A DNA stretch of 64,000 nt from Nioella sp965215655 (GTDB taxonomy: Bacteria > Pseudomonadota > Alphaproteobacteria > Rhodobacterales > Rhodobacteraceae), in the NCBI RefSeq assembly GCF_965215655.1, contig NZ_OZ244111.1:372001-436000 (forward strand). Direction: 5' to 3'. Below the pieces are notes generated by a model, which was not told the DNA's origin, did not search any database, and saw only the letters and a list, made by a program, of their open reading frames with translations. Positions 8,777-15,368 of this stretch are shown in pieces; the stretch's first letter is position 1, and each line of letters begins with the position of its first letter. Both the position numbers and the translations under genes were made by a program.

Positions 8777-9523
8777 TCAGGAAGACATCATGACGGGGGT
8801 AAAGCCTGCACTGTCATCCAATCTGACCGCGGACAGCAGCGGATGGCCCGCGCGTGTCTGACCACGGGCGCTGACATAGTCGAAACTGTCGTAGAAGCGG
8901 TCCGCGCCATGGTCCTTCAGCGTGACATCCGTCCAGTCCGCGAGGATCTGATCATAGGCATCCGCCAAGACGCTGTTGTCCGGGTCCAGGTTGGACAGCA
9001 TCACAAGTCCCGTGGGTTTGCAGTCCAGCACGTCAATCTTCAGACCGGGGCGATACTGCTGAAGGATCGGCAGCAGTTTCCACACATCGCCGGTCCAGGC
9101 CGCGGCGGGGATATTGTCCAGATCGCGCGTGGTCATCTCGTGATCGAAAGGACAGCAATCATGCATCATGATCACCCCTTCCGGGAGCGACCGCTTTTCG
9201 GTCTCGATGACATCGCGCAGCAGGTACTCGAACAGGTGCATCCCGTCCAGAAAGCTCAGGCTCAGACGGATATCGAGCGCGTCCAGAAATCCGCTGGCAA
9301 AGAAGTCGTCGCTGGTCTGCTGAAAGATATGCAACGCGGGCTTGTCCCCGATCACATTGCGTTCCACCCGGAAGAACGGGTCAACCGCGATGGTTTTCGA
9401 CCGCACCGACGCAAAGGAAGACCCGTCCCGACAGCCGATTTCCATGTACCAGTCCAAGAGCGTGGTTTCGTGCAGGTTCCTCAGGAAGCGGTGGTAATGC
9501 ATGCCGGTGGCGGGTTTGAACAT
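8777..9523 (-). CDS. class I SAM-dependent methyltransferase-like protein
   Basis: 248 residues from ATG 9523 (MFKPATGMHYHRFLRNLHE). DWYMEIGCRDGSSFASV matches SAM-binding motif I of the Methyltransf_24 type (EIGxxxG), TIAVDPFF is motif II with an acidic residue, and GVIMMHDCCPFD corresponds to the conserved HD motif near the active site. The substrate is unknown; relatives modify saccharides or are linked to surface glycans. It lies between mdh and sucC: a terminator for mdh precedes it, and the sucC operator region follows its stop. Like the sulfotransferase-like gene, it is an accessory gene inside the TCA cluster. Confidence 0.72.
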   Translation of the reverse strand: MFKPATGMHYHRFLRNLHETTLLDWYMEIGCRDGSSFASVRSKTIAVDPFFRVERNVIGDKPALHIFQQTSDDFFASGFLDALDIRLSLSFLDGMHLFEYLLRDVIETEKRSLPEGVIMMHDCCPFDHEMTTRDLDNIPAAAWTGDVWKLLPILQQYRPGLKIDVLDCKPTGLVMLSNLDPDNSVLADAYDQILADWTDVTLKDHGADRFYDSFDYVSARGQTRAGHPLLSAVRLDDSAGFTPVMMSS

Positions 9524-9553
9524 GCTGGCTTGGCCCCTACTGATCCCAAAACG

Positions 9554-9576
9554 AAAAAGGCAGCCCGAAGGCTGCC
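9554..9576 (-). terminator. Rho-independent terminator after mdh
   Basis: On the minus strand a perfect 7-bp stem GGCAGCC / GGCTGCC with a UUCG tetraloop is followed directly by TTTTTCGTTTT. It lies 24 bp past the mdh stop and 30 bp before the methyltransferase start, so mdh is probably a separate transcription unit. Confidence 0.85.
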
Positions 9577-9600
9577 CTTTGCTTAACGTATCGGACGCGC

Positions 9601-10563
9601 TCAGGCGAGGCTTTCGTCGATGGCCTTGCAGGCGTCGACCAGACCTTTGACCGCATCGACCGATTTGGTGAACATGGCCTGTTCTTCCTTCGACAGTTTG
9701 ATGTCCACGATCTTTTCGATACCGCCGGCGCCGATGATGGTGGGAACGCCCACATACATGCCATCGAGGCCGAACTCGCCATCGCAATAGGCTGCGCAGG
9801 GCAGCAGGCGTTTCTGGTCTTTCAGGTAGGCCTCTGCCATTTCGATGGCCGAGGTCGCAGGCGCGTAATAGGCCGATCCGGTTTTCAGCAGGCCGACGAT
9901 TTCTGCGCCGCCGTCACGGGTGCGCTGTACGATGGCGTCCAGTTTCTCCTGCGTGGTCCAGCCCATGTCCACCAGGTCGGGCAGCGGGATGCCGCCAACG
10001 GTGGAGTAGCGGACCGAGGGCACCATCGTGTCGCCGTGGCCACCCAGAACGAAGGCGGTCACATCGCGCATGGAGACGTTGAATTCCACCGACAGGAAGT
10101 GGCGGAAACGGGCGGAGTCGAGCACCCCGGCCATGCCGACAACCTTGTTCGCGGGCAGGCCCGAGAACTGCTGCAGCGCCCAGACCATCGCGTCGAGCGG
10201 GTTGGTGATGCAGATCACGAAGGCGTCGGGGGCGTTGTCGCGGATGCCTTCGCCGACCGATTTCATGACCTTGAGGTTGATCCCCAGCAGGTCATCGCGG
10301 CTCATCCCCGGTTTGCGGGGCACGCCTGCGGTCACGATGATGACATCGGCACCGGCGATATCGGCATAGTCCGTGGTGCCGGACATGGCGGCATCGAACC
10401 CTTCCGAGGGGCCGGATTCCGCGATGTCGAGTGCCTTGCCCTGCGGCACGCCGTCGGCGATGTCGAACAGAACAACGTCACCGAGTTCCTTGATTGCTGC
10501 GAGATGGGCAAGGGTGCCACCGATCTGGCCTGCGCCGATAAGCGCAATCTTGGGTCTGGCCAT
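9601..10563 (-). CDS. mdh: malate dehydrogenase
   Basis: NAD-dependent malate dehydrogenase of the LDH-like type, oxidising malate to oxaloacetate in the TCA cycle. 320 residues, standard length. The Rossmann motif GAGQIG is at 10-15, the NAD-selective Asp at 34, the mobile-loop arginines in VPRKPGMSRDD (Arg83 and Arg89), ITNPLD at 119-124, and the catalytic His176 in GGHGDTMVP. It lies upstream of the suc genes in the same orientation with its own terminator. The 242-bp region upstream contains a tandem 10-bp repeat (10733-10752) that may be regulatory. Confidence 0.98.
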   Translation of the reverse strand: MARPKIALIGAGQIGGTLAHLAAIKELGDVVLFDIADGVPQGKALDIAESGPSEGFDAAMSGTTDYADIAGADVIIVTAGVPRKPGMSRDDLLGINLKVMKSVGEGIRDNAPDAFVICITNPLDAMVWALQQFSGLPANKVVGMAGVLDSARFRHFLSVEFNVSMRDVTAFVLGGHGDTMVPSVRYSTVGGIPLPDLVDMGWTTQEKLDAIVQRTRDGGAEIVGLLKTGSAYYAPATSAIEMAEAYLKDQKRLLPCAAYCDGEFGLDGMYVGVPTIIGAGGIEKIVDIKLSKEEQAMFTKSVDAVKGLVDACKAIDESLA

Positions 10564-10732
10564 GAGAATTCGTCTCCGAGCTCAGTTGAAGTTGCCAAGT
10601 GGCCTAGCCGCACTAGGGGAGTCGCGCAAGGGCCTTGCGGCGCGGCGGAAAGACCCATATTGCCGCGCTGCCGCATGCGATGTTGGTAACTCGCTGGAAT
10701 CCGGGCGGAAATTCCTAGGTAATCAGCTGAAG

Positions 10733-10752
10733 AAATGTATGCAAATGTATGC
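10733..10752. repeat. tandem 10-mer AAATGTATGC x2 upstream of mdh
   Basis: Two exact adjacent copies of AAATGTATGC lie about 170 bp upstream of the mdh ATG in an otherwise unremarkable intergenic region (10564-10805). One helical turn per copy is compatible with a protein-binding site, but there is no direct evidence for a regulator. Confidence 0.4.
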
Positions 10753-10805
10753 CAGACACAAGAATCCAGACCGCCATCAATGCGAAACTGGAGAATTTCA
10801 TAGGA

Positions 10806-11120
10806 TCAGGTCGCCTCGCCGCGCGCGGATTGCGCCAGATCTTCCCATGAATTGCCCGAGGCTACGAGACAGGTCGTGCCGTCGGGCGCGGTGACAGTGA
10901 TTGTCCACGTGCCGGTTTCGTCCGAGGCGAAGATTTCCACGATCCGACCGGCGGGCCCCATGCCCCAACTGCGGGCGGTTTCGCCGAAATAGCCGGTCAG
11001 GGTGCCGACGATCTGGTCGCGTTCGGCACAGATGGTCCGGGCGGCTTGCGCGTCTGCCAGGGCGGGCAGCACCAGCAGCGCGAGGGGTGCGATAAAGAGA
11101 GAAGCGAGGCGGGTCATCAT
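10806..11120 (-). CDS. small exported protein, unknown function
   Basis: 104 residues from the ATG at 11120 (MMTRLASLFIAP), with AAAGG five bases upstream. Residues 1-24 are a clear signal peptide (LFIAPLALLVLPALADAQA). The mature part has two Cys (RTICAERD and GTTCLVAS) that could form one disulfide, plus the segment TGTWTITVTAPDG. The frame is open much further upstream, but that part runs antisense to mcl2 and is not coding. Conserved-looking small periplasmic protein; no function recognised. Divergent from mcl2. Confidence 0.72.
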   Translation of the reverse strand: MMTRLASLFIAPLALLVLPALADAQAARTICAERDQIVGTLTGYFGETARSWGMGPAGRIVEIFASDETGTWTITVTAPDGTTCLVASGNSWEDLAQSARGEAT

Positions 11121-11348
11121 GTCTGCCTTTCGTTGCGGGAACAGGGCAGAAATGCAGGGAAAGCGACGGTTCCGCCCGAAGCTCCCATTCAAAGATCGGG
11201 AAAGCCTGCCGTAGAAATCCGAAGATTCGGTTAATCGCCGCCGCTGCATCGCGAAAGAAAATTTCGCTACGTTGCGGCATAAAGCAACTTGCATTCGCAG
11301 CATTCTTTGTGTTTGGTGCCGCCGATCTTGCCCGAAAGGACGGTTTCC

Positions 11349-12206
11349 ATGACCCAGACCGCACGCCCCTTCCGCTCTGTTCTCTATATCCCCGGCTCGA
11401 AAGAGCGGGCGCTGGAGAAGGCCAAGACCCTGCCGGTGGACGCGATCATCTTCGATCTGGAAGACGCGGTCGCGGTTGAAGAAAAGGCCAATGCCCGCGC
11501 CACGCTGGCCGCTGCGCTGGCCGCAGGTGGCTATGGCAACCGGATGCGGATTGTGCGGATCAACGGGCTCGATACCGGGTGGGGAGAGGCCGACGCAAAA
11601 GCCGCCGCCACCATGGACTGCGATGCGGTTCTGCTGCCCAAGGTGGAGAGCGCGGCGCAGGTGGATGCGCTGGCGGCGCTGGTGGGCAACAAACCGATCT
11701 GGGCGATGATGGAAACCCCGCGCGGCATGATCAATGCGCCCGAAATTGCCGCCCATCCGCAGATGCAGGGCTTCGTCATGGGCACAAATGATCTGGCGAA
11801 GGAAATGAACACCCGCTTCCGCGGCGACCGGTTGCCGATGATGGCGGGGCTCAGCCTCAGCCTTCTGGCCGCCAAGGCCGAAGGGATCGTGATCGTCGAT
11901 GGGGTCTATAACGCCTTCAAGGATGACGAGGGGCTGCGCGCCGAATGCGATCAGGGCCGTGACATGGGCTTTGATGGCAAGACGCTGATCCATCCCGCGC
12001 AGGTCGATATTGCCAATGCCGCCTTCGCCCCGTCAGAGGCCGAGGTCGATCTTGCCCGCCGTCAGATCGCCGCCTTTGAGGAAGCCGAGGCCAGCGGGCA
12101 GGGGGTGGCTGTCGTCGATGGAAAGATCGTCGAGAACTTGCATGTCGCCACCGCCAAGGCCACCTTGGCCAAAGCGGAGGCCATCGCTGCGATGCAGGCG
12201 GGCTGA
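11349..12206 (+). CDS. mcl2: (3S)-malyl-CoA thioesterase, CitE-like (HpcH/HpaI aldolase fold)
   Basis: 285 residues from ATG 11349 (AAAGGA upstream), matching the size of Mcl2 of Rhodobacter, which hydrolyses (S)-malyl-CoA to malate and CoA at the end of the ethylmalonyl-CoA pathway. CitE-family marks are RSVLYIPGSKERALEKA, FDLEDAV (metal-binding Glu/Asp), LLPKVES, MMETPRGM and MGTNDLAKEM, with GFDGKTLIHPAQV near the C-terminus. The placement, two genes before mesaconyl-CoA hydratase, supports the malyl-CoA role over citrate lyase beta, and no citD/citF is present. The exact reaction (thioesterase or lyase) cannot be proven from sequence. Confidence 0.8.
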   Translation: MTQTARPFRSVLYIPGSKERALEKAKTLPVDAIIFDLEDAVAVEEKANARATLAAALAAGGYGNRMRIVRINGLDTGWGEADAKAAATMDCDAVLLPKVESAAQVDALAALVGNKPIWAMMETPRGMINAPEIAAHPQMQGFVMGTNDLAKEMNTRFRGDRLPMMAGLSLSLLAAKAEGIVIVDGVYNAFKDDEGLRAECDQGRDMGFDGKTLIHPAQVDIANAAFAPSEAEVDLARRQIAAFEEAEASGQGVAVVDGKIVENLHVATAKATLAKAEAIAAMQAG

Positions 12207-12239
12207 CGCGACAACAGTCAGTCCGCAGGAGACGCGCCC

Positions 12240-12791
12240 ATGTACCTCACCCTCATGATCCTCGGCATTGCCCTTTGGGCCGGTGCCCATCTGTTCAAAC
12301 GCGCCGCCCCCGATGCCCGCGCCAACATGGGCGACAAGGGCAAAGGCCCGATTGCGCTGGCGCTGCTGGCGAGCATCGTGCTGATGGTGATCGGCTTTCG
12401 CGGCGCGGATGTGGGGCAGGTCTGGTATCCACCAGTCTGGGCGACGCATGTTAACAACCTGTTGGTTCTGATCGCTATCTTCATGATGAGTCCGGCGCCG
12501 CGAAAAGGCAAACTGCTCAACAACATGCGCCACCCGATGCTGACGGGTTTTGGCCTCTGGGCCGTTGCGCATCTGCTGGTGAATGGCGATCTGGCATCGG
12601 TCATCCTGTTCGGTGGCCTTCTGATCTGGGCCATCGTCGAGGTCATCGCCATCAACCGCGCCGAACCCAACTGGCACCCCACACAGATCGGAACCTACGC
12701 CAAGGACGGCATGTTCCTCGTGGCCTCGGTCATCCTGATGGGCGTGATCGGCTACATTCACTATTGGCTGGGATACTGGCCCTTCGGCTAG
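12240..12791 (+). CDS. NnrU family membrane protein
   Basis: 183 residues with about five hydrophobic segments, beginning MYLTLMILGIALWAGAHLFKR, and the family-typical RHPMLTGFGLWAVAHLLVNGD in the middle (first His in NNMRHPM). NnrU proteins were named from a nitric-oxide-respiration locus and resemble the NnrU/isoprenoid methyltransferase-type membrane fold; their activity is unproven. It sits 33 bp after mcl2 and 28 bp before mch, so it is probably co-transcribed with the ethylmalonyl-CoA genes. No denitrification gene is nearby, so a nitrogen-oxide role is not supported here. Confidence 0.88.
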   Translation: MYLTLMILGIALWAGAHLFKRAAPDARANMGDKGKGPIALALLASIVLMVIGFRGADVGQVWYPPVWATHVNNLLVLIAIFMMSPAPRKGKLLNNMRHPMLTGFGLWAVAHLLVNGDLASVILFGGLLIWAIVEVIAINRAEPNWHPTQIGTYAKDGMFLVASVILMGVIGYIHYWLGYWPFG

Positions 12792-12819
12792 GCCCCGACA
12801 ACGAGAGAGACACAGGCAC

Positions 12820-13851
12820 ATGGCCAAGACAAACCCCGGCAATTTCTTCGAGGACTACACGCTCGGCCAGCGGATAGAGCACGCCGTGCCGCGCACCGTG
12901 TCGGGGGGCGAGCGGGCGCTGTATCACGCCCTTTACCCGGCCCGGCACGCGCTCCATTCCTCCGATGAATTTGCACGGGCATGTGGTCTGCCGGCCTCGC
13001 CGCTGGATGATCTGGCCGCGTTTCACGTGGTCTTTGGCAAGACCGTGCCGGATGTGTCTCTCAACGCGGTGGCGAACCTGGGCTATGCGGAAGGCCGGTT
13101 CCGCAAGCCGGTCTATCCCGGAGACACGCTGCGGTCCGTTTCCGAAGTCATCGGGCTCAAGCAGAACTCCAATGGCAAGTCGGGCGTGGTCTATGTCCGC
13201 ACGGAAGGTCTCAATCAGCGGGACGAGGTCGTGCTGGACTATGTCCGTTGGGTGATGGTCCGTAAGAACGATCTGGAGGCCCCCGCGCCGGACACAGTGA
13301 TCCCCGATCTGGCCAAGGTCGTATCTGCCGACAGCCTTGGGATCCCCGAAGGACTGGATTTCACCGGGTATGACTTCACCCTCGCGGGTGAGCCGCATCG
13401 GTGGGGTGACTACGAGATCGGTGAAATCGTAGACCATGTGGATGGTGTCACCATCGAGGAAGCCGAGCACATGATCGCCACGCGCCTGTGGCAGAACACT
13501 GCGAAGGTGCACTTCGACGCCACGTTCCGCCCGGATGGGCAGCGGCTGATCTATGGCGGGCATGTCATCTCCATGGCGCGCGCGCTCAGCTTCAACGGGC
13601 TGGCCAATGCGCAGCTGATCGCGGGCATCAACGCGGGTGCCCATGCCAACCCCTGTTTCTCGGGCGACACCGTCAAGGCCTGGACGGAGGTGCTGGACAA
13701 GGCCGAGACCGCCGCGCCCGGCGTTGGTGCGCTGCGTTTGCGGCTGGTGGCGACCAAGGACGGCAAGGCGGGGGAACTGAAGGGTGAAGACGGGAAATAC
13801 CTGCCCGGTGTGCTGCTCGATCTTGACTACTGGGTACTTGTTCCCGTCTGA
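12820..13851 (+). CDS. mch: mesaconyl-CoA (beta-methylmalyl-CoA) hydratase
   Basis: MaoC-like double hot-dog hydratase interconverting mesaconyl-C1-CoA and beta-methylmalyl-CoA in the ethylmalonyl-CoA pathway. 343 residues, the same length as the characterised Rhodobacter enzyme. It begins MAKTNPGNFFEDYTLGQ; the first hot-dog domain contains NFFEDYTLGQRIEH and YPGDTLRSVSEVIG, and the second begins near residue 190 (RWGDYEIGEIVDHVDG) with IYGGHVISMARAL. Third gene of the mcl2-nnrU-mch unit. Methylmalonyl-CoA produced further along the pathway needs the mutase whose chaperone MeaB is at 21011-22000. Confidence 0.92.
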   Translation: MAKTNPGNFFEDYTLGQRIEHAVPRTVSGGERALYHALYPARHALHSSDEFARACGLPASPLDDLAAFHVVFGKTVPDVSLNAVANLGYAEGRFRKPVYPGDTLRSVSEVIGLKQNSNGKSGVVYVRTEGLNQRDEVVLDYVRWVMVRKNDLEAPAPDTVIPDLAKVVSADSLGIPEGLDFTGYDFTLAGEPHRWGDYEIGEIVDHVDGVTIEEAEHMIATRLWQNTAKVHFDATFRPDGQRLIYGGHVISMARALSFNGLANAQLIAGINAGAHANPCFSGDTVKAWTEVLDKAETAAPGVGALRLRLVATKDGKAGELKGEDGKYLPGVLLDLDYWVLVPV

Positions 13852-13946
13852 GGTACAATCCCCCAATAAATCCCGACAAATCCTCTAAACCCCTTAAATG
13901 CGCGGGTTTTGCGCGGTTTGCGGCGTGACAATGCCCTATTTCTGAC

Positions 13947-13963
13947 GTTAACTTTCGGTTAAC
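13947..13963. promoter_or_regulatory. CtrA-type binding site (TTAA-N7-TTAAC)
   Basis: GTTAACTTTCGGTTAAC contains TTAA at 13948-13951, seven bases, then TTAAC at 13959-13963. This is the full consensus of the alphaproteobacterial cell-cycle/motility regulator CtrA. It lies 34 bp upstream of the ATG of the small membrane protein at 13997. Sequence match only; binding is inferred. Confidence 0.5.
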
Positions 13964-13996
13964 CTGCCTAAAAGGACAGGTCTGAAAGGGATCTTC

Positions 13997-14407
13997 ATGC
14001 ATTCGCTGGCTATCGCGCTTTATTACCTCGCCTCACTGGGCACCATCTTCATGGCCGCGCGCTATCTTTTCGGCAGTCTGCCGACGCAATACCATCGGGA
14101 GATGGTCGAAAAAGCTGGTGGCGAGATGAGCGAGATCCTGGAGACGATCCTGCTGTCTCATGGCCGTGCGCTCGGGGCGGCGTTGCTGGCCTCTGGCGTG
14201 TCGATCTACCTGTTCGCGGATATGATCGAGGCGGATTCGAACTTCATCATCCGGCTGCGTCCGGTGCTGGTCGGCCTGATCATCGGCATGCCAATCACGG
14301 TCTACACGCGGCAGCTGGAAGAGAAGACCGGTGTGCAGACGCCTTGGCGAGTCTCTCTGGTTCTGCTGGCTGTTCTTATGGCTGGCTTCGGGCTTTCCTT
14401 TTTGTGA
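13997..14407 (+). CDS. small four-helix membrane protein, unknown function
   Basis: 136 residues, ATG 13997 with AAGGGA seven bases upstream. Four hydrophobic segments: about 4-26, 58-76, 87-105 and 117-135. There is a cytoplasmic-looking acidic stretch between the first two (REMVEKAGGEMSEILET) and a conserved-looking TVYTRQLEEKTG loop. No known family recalled with confidence. It is preceded by a CtrA-type box, and its stop codon lies inside the first operator palindrome of the sdh promoter, so its 3' end and sdh regulation are physically linked. Confidence 0.75.
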   Translation: MHSLAIALYYLASLGTIFMAARYLFGSLPTQYHREMVEKAGGEMSEILETILLSHGRALGAALLASGVSIYLFADMIEADSNFIIRLRPVLVGLIIGMPITVYTRQLEEKTGVQTPWRVSLVLLAVLMAGFGLSFL

Positions 14408-14433
14408 TCACACTATTTAAAGACGTGATCACA
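14403..14433. promoter_or_regulatory. paired TGTGATCACA-type operator upstream of sdhC
   Basis: TGTGATCACA at 14403-14412 and CGTGATCACA at 14424-14433 are 21 bp apart, the same spacing as the pair before sucC. The first copy contains the TGA stop of the preceding gene. The sdhC ATG is 144 bp downstream. Inference: common control of sdh and suc by one dimeric regulator. Confidence 0.75.
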
Positions 14434-14577
14434 AAATGCCGCTCTGCGGCGATTAGACACAAAAAACTGTCAAAAAACCGGGCCAAACCTGCGTGCGGAT
14501 AGGTGACTCCTTGAAAAAAGGCGTTATGCATAAGGGGAACAAGCAATCACCTAGCACAACCTGAAAGGGTGTTCGCC

Positions 14578-14961
14578 ATGGCTGACGTCAATCGCGGCAA
14601 CCGTCCGCTGTCCCCGCACTTGCAGATTTACCGTCCGCAGCTCAACTCCGCGACCTCGATCCTGAACCGGATCACTGGCATCGCACTTCTCGGCGGGGCA
14701 GTCCTTGTCGTCTGGTGGCTGATGGCTGCCGCGACCAGCGAGGCCTATTTCAACTTCGTTGACGGGCTGATGACCTGCTTCGTCGGTGACGTCCTCATGA
14801 CGCTCTGCGTTCTGGCGCTTTGGTACCACGCGCTGGCCGGTGTCCGCCATCTGGTCTGGGACATGGGCTATGGGCTCGACCCCGATGACAGCGACAAGAT
14901 GGGCTGGGGCATCATCATCGGCAGTGTCGCGCTGACCTTCCTGACAATCATCGCAATCTGA
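14578..14961 (+). CDS. sdhC: succinate dehydrogenase cytochrome b556 subunit
   Basis: Membrane anchor of complex II that helps bind haem b and ubiquinone. 127 residues from ATG 14578 (MADVNRGNRPLSPHLQIY); AAAGGG lies nine bases upstream, so the GTG at 14569 is not preferred. The signature RPLSPHLQIYRPQLNSATSI near the N-terminus includes the quinone-site Ser/Arg region. Three transmembrane helices follow, and the second carries HALAGVRHLVWD, with the haem-ligand His. First gene of sdhCDAB; its promoter region carries the paired operator. Confidence 0.95.
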   Translation: MADVNRGNRPLSPHLQIYRPQLNSATSILNRITGIALLGGAVLVVWWLMAAATSEAYFNFVDGLMTCFVGDVLMTLCVLALWYHALAGVRHLVWDMGYGLDPDDSDKMGWGIIIGSVALTFLTIIAI

Positions 14962-14972
14962 GGGGCTGATCC

Positions 14973-15344
14973 ATGGCACTTATGACCGACCGCAAACGCG
15001 TGATTGGCCTCGGATCGGCCAAATCGGGCACCGATCATTTCTGGAAGACCACCGTCACGGCAGTGGCGCTGCTGATCATCACCCCGATGTTCCTGTTCAG
15101 CTTCGGCCCCCTGTTGGGTGAGCCCTACGCCGATGTGCAGGCCGCCCTGTCGCGCCCATTCCCCGCCGTATCGGCTGCCCTGATGCTGATCGTCGGCTTC
15201 TACCACTTCCGCCTTGGGATCCAGATGGTGATCGAAGATTACATGCAGGGCTTGTCCCGCAAGATCGCGATTATCGTCATGGCTTGCATCAGCTACGGGC
15301 TGATGGCCTTCGGCCTCGTTTCGCTCGCCCAGATTGCGCTGTAA
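14973..15344 (+). CDS. sdhD: succinate dehydrogenase membrane anchor subunit
   Basis: Second membrane anchor of complex II, 123 residues with three transmembrane helices (about 25-47, 62-80 and 95-119). The haem/quinone-site region is FYHFRLGIQMVIEDY, where the first His and the conserved Asp-Tyr are the usual haem-ligand and quinone-binding positions. It starts 11 bp after sdhC with GAGGGG upstream. Sequence conservation in SdhD is low in general; the position between sdhC and sdhA makes the call firm. Confidence 0.93.
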   Translation: MALMTDRKRVIGLGSAKSGTDHFWKTTVTAVALLIITPMFLFSFGPLLGEPYADVQAALSRPFPAVSAALMLIVGFYHFRLGIQMVIEDYMQGLSRKIAIIVMACISYGLMAFGLVSLAQIAL

Positions 15345-15368
15345 TCCAGGGACAGGAGATCAAGACAC

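Noticed and set aside
11264..11281. GTTGC-N8-GCAAC inverted repeat upstream of mcl2 as an operator
   Set aside because: Only 5-bp arms; no second copy in the window near other ethylmalonyl-CoA genes.
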